Of a stretch of 64,000 bases of DNA, positions 41,725 through 51,027 are shown one piece after another. Source of the DNA: Paenibacillus andongensis (GTDB lineage: Bacteria > Bacillota > Bacilli > Paenibacillales > NBRC-103111); assembly GCF_025369935.1 (NCBI RefSeq), contig NZ_CP104467.1, positions 7,571,001 to 7,635,000 on the forward strand, in the 5' to 3' direction. The notes beneath the pieces are model-generated. The model was given only the letters and a program-made list of their open reading frames with translations. It was not told the origin of the DNA and made no database searches. The translations under genes and the position numbers were made by a program. Position 1 is the stretch's first letter. Each line of letters opens with the position of its first letter.

Positions 41725-43691
41725 TCGAAAAGTCCCTCCTCTTCCTGCATTTCCTCTAATACTTTCTTCAACCGATTCGTTGCTTCCTCTAAGGTGCCAT
41801 CGATCTGCGTAGCGGCATTCGTTAAATGCCCGCCTCCGCCCAGACGCTCCATCACGATCTGAACGTTCATCTGTCCCAGCGATCTTGCACTAATCCCGAT
41901 TAATCCGTCCGGCCGTTCGGCGATGACAAAGGATGCCATAATATTCGTCATATTCAACAATGTATCAGCTACTTGCGCAATCATCAACTGAGAATATTTG
42001 CGATTTGGCTCAGCAACTGCCAATGCAATGTGCTCGTAAATCGTTTCTGTATGTTTAATGACTTCCGCTCTCTCGATATACGAATCGAGATCTTCCTTCA
42101 GCAATCGCTGAATTAAGGCGGAATCAGCGCCATTTCGACGCAAATAGGATGCCGCTTCAAAGGTTCTTGCCCCTGTACGGAGACTGAAACTCTTCGTATC
42201 AACAACGATGCCAGCCAGCAGCATCGTTGCCTCTAACACTTCCATGGTTAGTTTTTCATTGATATATTGAAGCAGCTCCGTCACAAGCTCACACGTTGAG
42301 GACGCATACGGCTCCATATAGACGAGTGTCGCATCATGGATGAACTCCTCACTACGTCGATGGTGATCGACCACCACGACCCTGTGCGTCTGCTGCAGCA
42401 GCTTAGGCTCGGCTACCATGGACGCCTTATGTGTGTCCAAAACAACCGCCAGCGAGCGCTGTGTCGTAATTTGCATCGCCTGTTCCGGCGTAATGAACCA
42501 ACGATGCAGCCGCTCATCGGCAGCAATCGTCTCCATCACCTTCTGAATCGAGGGATTGATACCCTCAAGAACAATGTAGCCTTCCTTGCCGACAACCTGT
42601 ACAGCCTTCAAGACACCAACCGCTGCACCAACGGAGTCCATATCGGGAAACCGATGACCCATGATGATCACTTTATCGCTATCCTTCATTAGATCACGCA
42701 ATGCGTGAGAAATGACTCTAGCTCGAACCCGCGTACGCTTCTCCACCGCATTCGTTCTTCCGCCATAGAAGGAAAGTCGCTGCCCGACTTTGACCGTTAC
42801 CTGATCGCCGCCGCGGCCGAGTGACATGTCTAGTCCCATCTGTGCCATTTGACCAAGTTCCATGAGCTGTTCAGCTCCTGAAGCGATCCCAATACTAAGC
42901 GTCAAAGGAAGCTTATTTTCAATCGTCAAATCCCGCACTTCATCCAGGATTTCAAAACGCGTTTGTTCCAGTTGGCGCAATGCCTTCTGATCCATCAGAA
43001 TGAGGAAACGATCCGACGACGTCCGGCGCAAATAGAGCTGATACTTCTGAGCCCATTCCGTAATCTCACCCGTCACCTTAGCCAGCATAATGCTGCGTGT
43101 CTGATCATCGAGACCTTGCGTCGACTCCTCCAGATTATCCATCATCACGATGCCGATCGCCGTTTTCTCATCTTCATACTTCTTCGCCAGAATCGCCTGC
43201 TCCGTTATTTCACGGAAATAAAGCAACCGCTCCTCGGGCCGAATCCATACTTGATAAATAAATTTTCCAATGGACAGCTCCAGCTTATCACTTTTATCGT
43301 TCTTGTCCTTTTTATTTTTCAAATCAGGGAAGAATTCAAACAGCGACTCGCCAATGACCGAATCCTTCTCAAGCATTTTTGCCACAAAAGGGTTGTGCCA
43401 CTCGATGCGCTTCTCTTCATTATATAAAATAATTCCGATGGGAAGGCCGCTCATCACTTCATTGCCCGCTTTTTTCACCCGATGTGTAATCGTTCCGACG
43501 TACGTATTTAATTCTCTGCGAAAAGCAGTCTCCGCTTGCAGCGTAAAGTAGGCCAATACCCCGCAGAACAGGAGGGCTGTAAGGCCCAGCCACCATTTGA
43601 ACATATAAATAATGGCTGTCAAAATGATGAGTAGGACGAAAATCCACACGATATGCTGACCGTGCCACCGCTTTAAAAGGAACTTCGGCAT
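41721..43691 (-). CDS. gdpP: Cyclic-di-AMP phosphodiesterase GdpP (YybT)
   Basis: A 656-residue membrane protein: two N-terminal helices (res. about 13-51), a PAS-like haem-binding region, a degenerate GGDEF domain with SSDRF in place of the motif (about 225-229), and DHH-DHHA1 domains. The DHH site has His346, Asp350 and Asp352 (GHRFPDMDSVG) and Asp442-His443-His444. It hydrolyses cyclic di-AMP to pApA. AGGAG precedes the ATG. It is translationally coupled to rplI. Confidence 0.95.
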   Translation of the reverse strand: MPKFLLKRWHGQHIVWIFVLLIILTAIIYMFKWWLGLTALLFCGVLAYFTLQAETAFRRELNTYVGTITHRVKKAGNEVMSGLPIGIILYNEEKRIEWHNPFVAKMLEKDSVIGESLFEFFPDLKNKKDKNDKSDKLELSIGKFIYQVWIRPEERLLYFREITEQAILAKKYEDEKTAIGIVMMDNLEESTQGLDDQTRSIMLAKVTGEITEWAQKYQLYLRRTSSDRFLILMDQKALRQLEQTRFEILDEVRDLTIENKLPLTLSIGIASGAEQLMELGQMAQMGLDMSLGRGGDQVTVKVGQRLSFYGGRTNAVEKRTRVRARVISHALRDLMKDSDKVIIMGHRFPDMDSVGAAVGVLKAVQVVGKEGYIVLEGINPSIQKVMETIAADERLHRWFITPEQAMQITTQRSLAVVLDTHKASMVAEPKLLQQTHRVVVVDHHRRSEEFIHDATLVYMEPYASSTCELVTELLQYINEKLTMEVLEATMLLAGIVVDTKSFSLRTGARTFEAASYLRRNGADSALIQRLLKEDLDSYIERAEVIKHTETIYEHIALAVAEPNRKYSQLMIAQVADTLLNMTNIMASFVIAERPDGLIGISARSLGQMNVQIVMERLGGGGHLTNAATQIDGTLEEATNRLKKVLEEMQEEEGLFE

Positions 43692-43709
43692 TCGAACTAG
43701 CTCCTAATC

Positions 43710-44624
43710 CTATATATTTTTCTTGAACCGTTCTCGGATTGGAAACGCAACATCAAATACCCCTAATAAGCTGTATACGATAAATAAAGGAGGCATGAAA
43801 CAAACGATTACAATCGCTACAATTGGCAGTATAGGCTTCCACTTGTTCTCATGAGCAACAAAGAATAGAAAACAAATCGCCTGTATAGCGAAAGCTAGCA
43901 TAAGCAGCGGCATCGCATTCATCAGTAACGTAGAGATCATCGAAATTGAAGCCGGATTAACAAATAAATCTAACACAAATACAATTAAATAGATCCAGAC
44001 AAGCGATTTCTGCAGCATCCACTCCCTCATTGGGCGCAATCCTGGAATCCCTTCTCCTGTTTTGTTAAGCAGCCAGCGGCTGATGCCGTGAGAGACAAAT
44101 GTGTAGAATAGGGCAACGAAAATTAAATACAAAGGAATCACTTGCACAATGAAATTGACATACCAATCCTGATCTTTCGGCAAAATATCGCGGATCCCTG
44201 GAGGCATGCTCGCTATACTTTCCATCATGAATTGTTTGAACCTGGCAATCGGATCAAATCCGAGCGCATACCCGATAACAAGACTCACCAGAGACTCTGC
44301 CAGAATCGTGATAATCCCTGCCGTTAACACGGATCTTGCCGCTGCTTTACGTTTATATAAGTTACCCATGACCAGAACAGGCGGTAAGAAGAACAGAGAA
44401 ACCGACATAAGGAATATTCCCTGCCATTGGGTAAGGATATAAACAACGAGCAAGCTGAGCACATAGCTAATGACGAAACGCCTTGTGCTTGATTTTACAT
44501 ATAACATCAGAACTGGAATCATGAGAAAACTAAATGTGAAAATAATAAAAGGCGTCATTAGAGATAGCAATGAGACGATCGTCACTGCGCTCCATATGAT
44601 GCTTTGCCAACTTCGTTTCCCCAA
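43710..44624 (-). CDS. yybS: YybS-family membrane protein (DUF2232)
   Basis: A 304-residue protein with about eight hydrophobic segments, no soluble domain and a short basic C-terminus. Its place just upstream of gdpP-rplI and its length match YybS of Bacillus, whose function is unknown. It starts at TTG with AGAGGTGA 6 nt upstream. Confidence 0.85.
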   Translation of the reverse strand: MGKRSWQSIIWSAVTIVSLLSLMTPFIIFTFSFLMIPVLMLYVKSSTRRFVISYVLSLLVVYILTQWQGIFLMSVSLFFLPPVLVMGNLYKRKAAARSVLTAGIITILAESLVSLVIGYALGFDPIARFKQFMMESIASMPPGIRDILPKDQDWYVNFIVQVIPLYLIFVALFYTFVSHGISRWLLNKTGEGIPGLRPMREWMLQKSLVWIYLIVFVLDLFVNPASISMISTLLMNAMPLLMLAFAIQAICFLFFVAHENKWKPILPIVAIVIVCFMPPLFIVYSLLGVFDVAFPIRERFKKNI

Positions 44625-44630
44625 CCGGGC

Positions 44631-44942
44631 TCACCTCTTACGTAAATGTTCTTCTAGCGATGAAATGTCGCCGTACCAGTCCTCAAGTTGATGGCCCTCT
44701 TGGCGGTGCTTCTTCATTTTCTCAACAATAGCTTCGTCTAAACTGTGAAAGGAAATGCCTAGTCTTCTGCCCAGGATGTAACCGCTCGAAATTAAGCTGG
44801 CTAATCCATCAACAATCTTCACATGGCTGCCTTCCCATATGCCTTTGAGCAGATGAGCTACATGATCTACGACTTCTGTCTTGAGCCATTCAATGACTTT
44901 GGCCCGTCTGGCTAGGTCAACATCCTTCTCCCTATTCAGCAA
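44631..44942 (-). CDS. MazG-like family protein
   Basis: A 103-residue all-helical protein. 'ARRAKVIEWLKTEVVDHVAH' and 'EAIVEKMKKHRQEGHQ' match the MazG-like nucleotide pyrophosphohydrolase group, although not all acidic metal ligands of active MazG are obvious. It starts at TTG with GGAGAG upstream, and yybS begins 6 nt after its stop, so it heads the operon MazG-like-yybS-gdpP-rplI. Confidence 0.78.
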   Translation of the reverse strand: MLNREKDVDLARRAKVIEWLKTEVVDHVAHLLKGIWEGSHVKIVDGLASLISSGYILGRRLGISFHSLDEAIVEKMKKHRQEGHQLEDWYGDISSLEEHLRKR

Positions 44943-45015
44943 CCGTCATCTCTCCTCATTCAGCAATGACTATTGTGTCAATTATACCACAAATAGGCAC
45001 AAGAAAAGAAAGCCT

Positions 45016-45354
45016 CTACAGAGCTGTTCGATCCCCTTGCGTTGATGGTGTTGAAATCACTAGAAATTCGACATCATCCAAGGATTCGTTACGAATTTGA
45101 TGCGGAATACCGGGTAAGATCGTACAACCTTCCTGCGGCTTCAGGGTGATGTCCGTACCATCAATCCACATCTTAGCTTCTCCACTTAAAATGAAGAAAA
45201 ACTGCTTCGCCTGTTGATGCACATGCTTAATTTCACTCGTTCCCGCGGGCATCCGCTCTTGAATAATGGTCCTATCCACATCCCGCTCTAGGTACCAGCC
45301 GTCGCAATTATCGCCCCATATGTAGTGTTCTGCCTGCTCTTTGTGGATTTTCAC
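45016..45354 (-). CDS. Cupin-domain protein
   Basis: A 112-residue single-domain cupin. Motif 1 is 'GTSEIKHVHQQAKQFFFILSG' (two His and a Gln/Glu position) and motif 2 is 'ILPGIPHQIRN'. It probably binds a metal; substrate unknown. GTG 45354 has GGGGAG 9 nt upstream; the ORF is open to 45390 but that part overlaps the rpsR terminator. Confidence 0.85.
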   Translation of the reverse strand: MKIHKEQAEHYIWGDNCDGWYLERDVDRTIIQERMPAGTSEIKHVHQQAKQFFFILSGEAKMWIDGTDITLKPQEGCTILPGIPHQIRNESLDDVEFLVISTPSTQGDRTAL

Positions 45355-45392
45355 GATTGGTTTCTCCCCTCGTCGGTTGCTTCTTGGCATAC

Positions 45393-45425
45393 AAAAAAGA
45401 CAGCCGTTAGATACAGCTGCCTTCT
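45393..45425 (-). terminator. Terminator of the rpsF-ssb-rpsR operon
   Basis: On the minus strand GGCAGCTG and CGGCTGTC form an 8-bp stem followed by TTTTTTG. Confidence 0.75.
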
Positions 45426-45435
45426 TGGTTTAACC

Positions 45436-45723
45436 CTATTCCGTTGTATAAGGCAACAATGCGATTGTACGGGAACGCTTGATAGCGATCGTCAATGCAC
45501 GTTGGTACTTAGCGGAAGTACCAGTTACACGTCTAGGAAGAATCTTCCCGCGCTCACTGATGAACTTTTTAAGAGTTTCAATATCTTTATAGTCAATGTG
45601 CTTGATTTTGTTTACTGTGAAGTAACAAACCTTACGACGTTTACCTTTACCGCCTTTACCACGAGGAGCAAATTTGCGGTCGCCGCGATCTTCACTGTTG
45701 TTATCTCTTTTTTGGAAAGCCAT
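45436..45723 (-). CDS. rpsR: 30S ribosomal protein S18
   Basis: A 95-residue protein with the S18 core 'IDYKDIETLKKFISERGKIL' and 'RRVTGTSAKYQRALTIAIKR'. The N-terminal basic tail is about 15 residues longer than in B. subtilis. One Cys remains in 'KVCYF'. It is the third gene of rpsF-ssb-rpsR. Confidence 0.98.
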   Translation of the reverse strand: MAFQKRDNNSEDRGDRKFAPRGKGGKGKRRKVCYFTVNKIKHIDYKDIETLKKFISERGKILPRRVTGTSAKYQRALTIAIKRSRTIALLPYTTE

Positions 45724-45746
45724 TAGTTTGTTCAGTCCTTTCTACT

Positions 45747-46229
45747 TTAGAATGGCAAGTCATCATCGGAAATATCGATCGGTTTTCCGTCATCTATGAA
45801 AGGATCCTGCTGTTCGCGCGATCCACCGCCACGATTGCCACTGCCGCTTCCGCCGCCGTAGCTTGCGTTTGCGTTAGACGATCCGCCTTCTTCGCGATTA
45901 CCGCTGTTGCTGGATTCAAGGAAACGTACATTATCGGCAATAACTTCGGTCACATAAACGCGCTTGCCCTCATTGTTGTCGTAATTCCGTACCTGAATAC
46001 GTCCTTCCACTGCTGTTAAACGACCTTTACGCAAATAGTTCGCGCATGTTTCAGCAAGCTGCCTCCACGTAACGATATTGATAAAGTCCGCTTCCCGTTC
46101 TTTCGACTGTGAATTCGTGAAAGGGCGGTCTACTGCAAGTGTAAATTGTGTAACAGCTACGCCAGCTGGTGTATAACGAAGTTCTGGATCTTTGGTCAAT
46201 CGACCGATAAGAATAACACGGTTCAACAT
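45747..46229 (-). CDS. ssb: Single-stranded DNA-binding protein
   Basis: A 160-residue protein with the OB fold ('MLNRVILIGRLTKDPELRYT'), a Gly/Ser/Asn-rich linker and the acidic tip DDDLPF that recruits repair and replication partners. Located between rpsF and rpsR as in most Bacillota. Confidence 0.98.
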   Translation of the reverse strand: MLNRVILIGRLTKDPELRYTPAGVAVTQFTLAVDRPFTNSQSKEREADFINIVTWRQLAETCANYLRKGRLTAVEGRIQVRNYDNNEGKRVYVTEVIADNVRFLESSNSGNREEGGSSNANASYGGGSGSGNRGGGSREQQDPFIDDGKPIDISDDDLPF

Positions 46230-46263
46230 GGAACAACCCTCCTGACGAAAATACTGGCATGCA

Positions 46264-46551
46264 TTAAGCTACGTCGTTTACGATTAAGTGACGAATGACT
46301 TCGTCCGAAATCTTAAGTACGCGATCAAGTTCAGTTACAACAGCAGGTTCTGCGTTGAAGTGTACCAGCACATAGTGCCCGTCACGGAACTTATTGATCT
46401 CATACGCAAGACGGCGTTTGCCCATCAGGTCATGTTTGGAGATTTCTCCCCCACCGTTCGTGATGATGCCTTGGAACTTTTCTACTGTAGATTGAACAAC
46501 TTCTTGCTCAACGTCAGTACGAATGATGTACATCAGTTCATATTTGCGCAT
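46264..46551 (-). CDS. rpsF: 30S ribosomal protein S6
   Basis: A 95-residue protein beginning 'MRKYELMYIIRTDVEQE' and having 'LMGKRRLAYEINKFRDGHYV', both S6 signatures. AGGAGGTG lies 7 nt before ATG 46551; the GTG three codons upstream overlaps it. It is first in the operon and pairs with S18 in the ribosome. Confidence 0.98.
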   Translation of the reverse strand: MRKYELMYIIRTDVEQEVVQSTVEKFQGIITNGGGEISKHDLMGKRRLAYEINKFRDGHYVLVHFNAEPAVVTELDRVLKISDEVIRHLIVNDVA

Positions 46552-46576
46552 GTATTTCACCTCCTTTTGGACTAAG

Positions 46577-46612
46577 CGGCTCCTTTTTAAGCTTGTCAGA
46601 CAAGCAAAGGAG
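46577..46612 (-). promoter_or_regulatory. Candidate S6:S18 autoregulatory leader
   Basis: On the minus strand CTCCTTTGCTTGT-CTG-ACAAGC...AAAAGGAG folds as one hairpin and is followed directly by CCG. The known rpsF leader bound by S6:S18 has a stem with an exposed CCG, so this fits. Confidence 0.5.
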
Positions 46613-46792
46613 CAAGGAGCGAGGATTCTTATTCAAAACTCGCACCTGAATACTATAGCAAATCGAGCGACAGATTACAAGTTTTTCTCTAATAAAATGC
46701 GAAGGAGGAAGCTGGTAATGGGATTGATACATGCTTCCCCTCCAAAGGGGTAATCTAATAGACGATGTTATTCTTGAGAAGAGGTGATCATC

Positions 46793-46984
46793 GTGGGTGA
46801 ATGGACAGAATTCAATGCTGGCGATCATGTTCCTAACGACGGCGAGTATATGGAAATCGGCGAAAATGCTTTTCACATGGGTATCAAGAATCCCAAAACC
46901 GTTACGTTGAAAAAAGGTGACACTTTCCCGGAAAATAGTAACCACAATCGAAAATGGCATCGAAAAAAGATAACGCTAAAATAA
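46793..46984 (+). CDS. YjzC-like small protein
   Basis: A 63-residue basic protein. 'EFNAGDHVPNDGEYMEIGE' and 'GDTFPENSNHNRKW' match the YjzC family of Bacillales, function unknown. AGAGGTGA lies upstream of GTG 46793; two GTG codons are close together and the upper one (46784) overlaps the ribosome site. Confidence 0.75.
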   Translation: MGEWTEFNAGDHVPNDGEYMEIGENAFHMGIKNPKTVTLKKGDTFPENSNHNRKWHRKKITLK

Positions 46985-47010
46985 GTTCCCATGAACTAGG
47001 AGAATGAGCT

Positions 47011-47283
47011 ATGAGAACTACCACGTTTACCTGGCTTTTCACCTTCCTAGGTGCTGCCTTGTGCTTGGTTCATTATTTATTTCATGATCATGATGCCTTT
47101 TATATGCTGTTCTACGCGCTTAGTGTACCAGCATGGTTTGCATCAACATTTACGAACATCTATGAGATTTCTATGTTTAAAATGCTCATCATTTATGCGT
47201 TAACGATCGCCTCATGGGCCCTGGTTGGATATATCATTGACCGTTTCTCTGTCAGCTACAGAAGGCGTGATAGGAGTCATTAG
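47011..47283 (+). CDS. Hypothetical membrane protein
   Basis: A 90-residue protein with three predicted membrane helices and a basic C-terminal tail (RRRDRSH). AGGAG precedes the ATG. It starts 26 nt after the YjzC-like gene and probably shares its transcript. No family recognised. Confidence 0.65.
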   Translation: MRTTTFTWLFTFLGAALCLVHYLFHDHDAFYMLFYALSVPAWFASTFTNIYEISMFKMLIIYALTIASWALVGYIIDRFSVSYRRRDRSH

Positions 47284-47291
47284 TAATTGAA

Positions 47292-47339
47292 TGAGAAGCT
47301 AGCCCTTGTAGTATACCTGCTTAAGGGCTAGCTTTTTTC
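47292..47339 (+). terminator. Hairpin terminator between convergent genes
   Basis: GAAGCTAGCCCTT and AAGGGCTAGCTTTTTTC form a 12-bp stem with a 15-nt loop. It can serve both directions. Confidence 0.8.
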
Positions 47340-47349
47340 AATTGAATGG

Positions 47350-48045
47350 TCAAACCATAAACCTATATCCTGATCCCCAAACTGTTCCTATATACTGGGG
47401 CTTAGATGGGATTTCCTCAATTTTCTCTCTGATTCTAGCGATATGAACCGTTACCGTAGAGGCGTCGCTCATCGCATCCATCCCCCAGATCCTCTCAAAA
47501 AGCTCTTCCTTGCCAAATACCCGATTAGGATACTGCAAAAGAAACAGAAGCAGATCAAATTCCTTTTGAGCCAGAACGACTTCATTTCCGTTCACAAAAA
47601 CTCTTCTGGCATCCTTTTGAATCTCAAGGCCCCTAACCTGGATCGTGCTTCCCTCATTCCCCTTTCCAAACCGCTCTTTCATCCGCTCAAACTTTTTCAG
47701 ATGGGCGCCAACCCTTGCTACCAGCTCACCCGAACTGAACGGCTTTGTTATATAATCATCCGCACCGAGGCCTAAACCGTTAATTTTATAAATTTCCTCT
47801 GCTCTCGCCGATACCAAAAGCACTGGAATATCATCCTGCTCACGTACTTTTTTCAACACTTCAAACCCATCCATATCTGGCAGCATGATATCTAATATAA
47901 CAAGCTCAAACTCTTCCTCTTTTAGAGCTCTCAAACCCGCTGATCCGCTGTTCACCATTTTTACCGAGTAACCGCTGAGCTCAAGGTAATCCTTTTGCAG
48001 ATTGGCAATACTTTGGTCATCTTCAACAATCAAAATTCTTTTCAT
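47350..48045 (-). CDS. OmpR-family response regulator
   Basis: A 231-residue regulator: receiver with 'IVEDDQS', phospho-Asp in 'ELVILDIMLP' and Lys in 'DYITKPF'; winged helix with 'QKEFDLLLFLLQYPNRVFGK'. Second of two adjacent ATGs has GGAGG at 5 nt. It is last in a cassette with its kinase (48063), an ABC transporter and a secreted protein, and likely controls that cassette in response to an envelope signal. Confidence 0.92.
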   Translation of the reverse strand: MKRILIVEDDQSIANLQKDYLELSGYSVKMVNSGSAGLRALKEEEFELVILDIMLPDMDGFEVLKKVREQDDIPVLLVSARAEEIYKINGLGLGADDYITKPFSSGELVARVGAHLKKFERMKERFGKGNEGSTIQVRGLEIQKDARRVFVNGNEVVLAQKEFDLLLFLLQYPNRVFGKEELFERIWGMDAMSDASTVTVHIARIREKIEEIPSKPQYIGTVWGSGYRFMV

Positions 48046-48062
48046 CATAACCTCCAGACATG

Positions 48063-49490
48063 TTAGAACTTCTTAAGAGATATCATGATCCCTGTTCCCT
48101 CACCTACAGCGCTTTTAGCCCATATTTTCCCGTCGTGCCCTTCTATAATTTGCTTCGCTATAGCAAGACCCAGCCCACTGCCGCTTTTTCTTGAAGGGTC
48201 TACCTGATAAAATCGTTCAAATATGTAGGGAAGTTTGTTCTCGGGTATTCCTTTTCCATTGTCCTTAATTTCTATAATAGCAGACGTTCTAGTTTCCCTG
48301 AGAATAATGTCAATCTTGCCATTTGCCTTTTCTGCATATGTCATAGCATTATCAAGAATATTTTGTACGACCCTCTTTAATCTTTCACGATCAATTAATA
48401 CTTTGACAGGCTCCTTTAATTCATTTATTAACGCTAAGGCTAAATTAGCCTTTTCACACTCATATTTATGATCCGCGACGCAATCCTCGAAATAACTCGC
48501 CAAATCACTCTTCTCAAAATGGTAAGGAAGCTGGTTCAAATCGAGCTTAGAATATAAAAGGAGATCATCAATCATCGCGTTTACCAAAATTGCTTTGGAT
48601 CGGGCGGTTTCCAGATACTCTTCCATTTTCTCAGGTGTCTTGGCTACCCCATCGATAATCCCTTCGATATATCCTTTAATGGAAGTCACAGGCGTCTTTA
48701 AGTCATGAGAAATACTTGAAACTAAAAACTTCCTGTTATCATCATATTTTTGCTGCAAATAGACAGACTCCTTCAACTTGATCCGCATTAACTCCAAGGT
48801 TCTGCCTAATTCCCGAATCTCGCCTTCGCCTTCTTCGGAAATCTCGTCGCTTAGATCCCCTTCCCTGATTTTCATAGCGGCGTCCTGTAATCTGGAAATC
48901 GGTAAAATAATTCCGCGTGAAAACTTATACGAAATCCAAAAATTCATTAGCAAAAAAACAACCGTGAAAAAACTGACCGTAAAAATGCCAAGCAGCATAT
49001 AAAAGCTTGTTTTCACTTTGACTGGCGCAAGCAGCAGCAGAATGCCCGTATCGCCAGACGAAAGTTTGTAATCCGCTCGGGTAAACATATACATTTTGCC
49101 ATCAAGCTCTATCTCATCGTGATTAGATTTGTCGCCGGACAGCATTAGGCTTTTCTCGATATCTATTTTATTAAAATTTTGAGTGGCGTACTTAACCTCT
49201 CTACCCACTAAAATAATGGCACTGGCACCCAAAACGTTCACTCGATCAGAGAGCTCTTGTTGATATTTCTTATCCAAGAGTTGCTCGAACCCCAAGGTCT
49301 GTGCTTCTCTTTTGATCTCACTGATCGCTGCCCTGACCTCGAACACTTTTTGAAACTCCTTCATATCGGCTTCGCGGCTAAAAACTTTCGTATAAGCAGC
49401 CACAAAAATAATGACAGCCAGGATCGTCAAACCAATGGAAAGCAGCACAGCCAGCGTATTCATCGTGAAAAATCGTTTCGTTAAGTGCAT
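48063..49490 (-). CDS. Sensor histidine kinase
   Basis: A 475-residue kinase with two membrane helices (res. about 8-33 and 166-190) around an extracytoplasmic loop, then HAMP, HisKA with His in 'VSSISHDLKTPVTSIKGYI' and HATPase_c with 'QNILDNAMTYA', 'DNGKGIP' and 'GSGLGLA'. AAAGGA precedes the ATG. It is adjacent to its regulator and partner of the ABC transporter. Confidence 0.92.
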   Translation of the reverse strand: MHLTKRFFTMNTLAVLLSIGLTILAVIIFVAAYTKVFSREADMKEFQKVFEVRAAISEIKREAQTLGFEQLLDKKYQQELSDRVNVLGASAIILVGREVKYATQNFNKIDIEKSLMLSGDKSNHDEIELDGKMYMFTRADYKLSSGDTGILLLLAPVKVKTSFYMLLGIFTVSFFTVVFLLMNFWISYKFSRGIILPISRLQDAAMKIREGDLSDEISEEGEGEIRELGRTLELMRIKLKESVYLQQKYDDNRKFLVSSISHDLKTPVTSIKGYIEGIIDGVAKTPEKMEEYLETARSKAILVNAMIDDLLLYSKLDLNQLPYHFEKSDLASYFEDCVADHKYECEKANLALALINELKEPVKVLIDRERLKRVVQNILDNAMTYAEKANGKIDIILRETRTSAIIEIKDNGKGIPENKLPYIFERFYQVDPSRKSGSGLGLAIAKQIIEGHDGKIWAKSAVGEGTGIMISLKKF

Positions 49491-49502
49491 GTATATTCCT
49501 TT

Positions 49503-50255
49503 CTATACATCCTTGCTGTCAAACAAGTAATACCCTGTAGTAAATAACATGATACCACAACCTGACATGATTAAAATCTGCCGGACTATTTTAAAGACAT
49601 TGATCGATTCCGAAATCCAGAGGGTATACCAGTCAAACATCGACGTGATAAAGAAACTCGAATAGGATGAGAACACAATGCCCAGAAAATTAAAACCAAT
49701 AAACACAAGAATGGAGAGGAAAAATACGGCTAGTCCTCCCTGAATCACATTGGATAACAGCACAACGATAAGTGCAAACACAAATACAGGAAAAAAAGTT
49801 AAGCCATATGACACAATGACCTTGACGATCCCAAGCAGGCTGGCGGACGAAGGATTAAATATAAAACCAACCAGCAGCGAAAGAACCATAACAAACACAA
49901 GGTTCCCAGCAATAAATAGAGCTAAATTCAAAACCTTCGCACTAAAAACACCGAATCTGGAGACCGGTCTTAAAAGTGTTATTTTCATCGTATTCGATGA
50001 GGATTCACCGTTAAACATATCGATCGCCACAAAAATAGCGAATAATGGTAAAAGTGTATAAGCAATAAACGACAGAACTACGATGGGAAATTCAACACTC
50101 CCTACAACTCTTAATCCAAGGCCATGCTTTATCGTTGTTACGGCAATTTGCCCGATCATAACGGCAAGGATGGACAATATCGCGGCTGCCATCATTTTTT
50201 TCTTTTTAAGCAGCTTCACGGCTTCATTCATACATGCAGCTTTAAACCCTGCCAC
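49503..50255 (-). CDS. ABC-2-type transporter permease
   Basis: A 250-residue permease with six hydrophobic segments. It resembles BcrB/NatB-type permeases that work with single ATPases. GTG 50255 has GAGGTGG upstream, and it overlaps the ATPase gene end by 14 nt, indicating coupled translation. It could export a peptide, lipid or drug or a signal for the kinase; unknown. Confidence 0.85.
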   Translation of the reverse strand: MAGFKAACMNEAVKLLKKKKMMAAAILSILAVMIGQIAVTTIKHGLGLRVVGSVEFPIVVLSFIAYTLLPLFAIFVAIDMFNGESSSNTMKITLLRPVSRFGVFSAKVLNLALFIAGNLVFVMVLSLLVGFIFNPSSASLLGIVKVIVSYGLTFFPVFVFALIVVLLSNVIQGGLAVFFLSILVFIGFNFLGIVFSSYSSFFITSMFDWYTLWISESINVFKIVRQILIMSGCGIMLFTTGYYLFDSKDV

Positions 50256-50967
50256 TTCTGTCCACCTCACTAACAAAATAGTTCTCAAGCGACGAATAAT
50301 AAGATAGAATATTTTGGGTATATTCTACGTTGACCAGCTTGCCTCCGTAAATAATTCCGATTCTTGTGCACGTTAGTTCCACATCGTGAATCAGGTGGCT
50401 GGAAATAAAAAAAGTCGTGCCTTCCTGGGAAAGCTGTTTGATCAACTTCCTCATCTCCAGCATCCCCTCTACATCCAGTCCGTTTAAAGGCTCGTCCAAA
50501 ATTAACAGTTTCGGTTTCGATAGAATCGCCGCCGCTATCCCCAGTCTTTGTTTCATCCCGAGCGAAAATTTTTGTGATTTCTCATTTTTATATTTCAGCA
50601 TCCCCGTGATTTCAAGACATTCATCAATTCTCCGCTGATCAATTTCTGGATAGAATCTCGCAAAAAGCTTCAGGTTTTCATTTGCCGTCAAATAGGGATA
50701 AGATTCCGCTGTTTCAATCATACAGCCTACATACTTCATCGCATTGACGTAGTCTTCTAAAATGCTCGCTCCGAAAATCTTCACATCGCCACGATCCGGC
50801 TTCATAAGTCCTGTTATCATCTTCATGGCTGTCGTCTTCCCAGCGCCATTTGGTCCTAGAAAACCAAAAATATCCCCTTGATCTACTTCTAAATTCAACT
50901 CGCTGATTCCCCGGCCATTCTTAAATGACTTGGTTAAGTCGTTTATTTCAATCGCCTTGACTGTCAA
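50242..50967 (-). CDS. ABC transporter ATP-binding protein (BcrA-like)
   Basis: A 241-residue ATPase with Walker A 'GFLGPNGAGKTTAMK', signature 'FSLGMKQRLGIAAAI', Walker B 'LLILDEPLNGLD' and the H-loop in 'FFISSHLI'. It starts at TTG with GGGAG 8 nt upstream. Domain architecture and small size match the bacitracin/lantibiotic-immunity ATPase group. Confidence 0.92.
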   Translation of the reverse strand: MTVKAIEINDLTKSFKNGRGISELNLEVDQGDIFGFLGPNGAGKTTAMKMITGLMKPDRGDVKIFGASILEDYVNAMKYVGCMIETAESYPYLTANENLKLFARFYPEIDQRRIDECLEITGMLKYKNEKSQKFSLGMKQRLGIAAAILSKPKLLILDEPLNGLDVEGMLEMRKLIKQLSQEGTTFFISSHLIHDVELTCTRIGIIYGGKLVNVEYTQNILSYYSSLENYFVSEVDRSGRV

Positions 50968-50987
50968 TTCATCATCTCCCTAAAAAT

Positions 50988-51022
50988 GCTCAGGAAGCCG
51001 CTATCCGCCGCCTCCTGAACAT
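50988..51022 (-). terminator. Terminator of the secreted-protein gene
   Basis: On the minus strand TCAGGAGGCGGC and GCGGCTTCCTGA form an imperfect stem followed by GCATTTTTAG. Some read-through into the ABC genes is likely, since no promoter is evident between them. Confidence 0.5.
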
Positions 51023-51027
51023 CATTT

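Noticed and set aside
46538..46960. 140-codon minus-strand frame upstream of rpsF
   Set aside because: Runs through the rpsF leader and antisense to the YjzC-like gene, lacks a ribosome site and has no family match.
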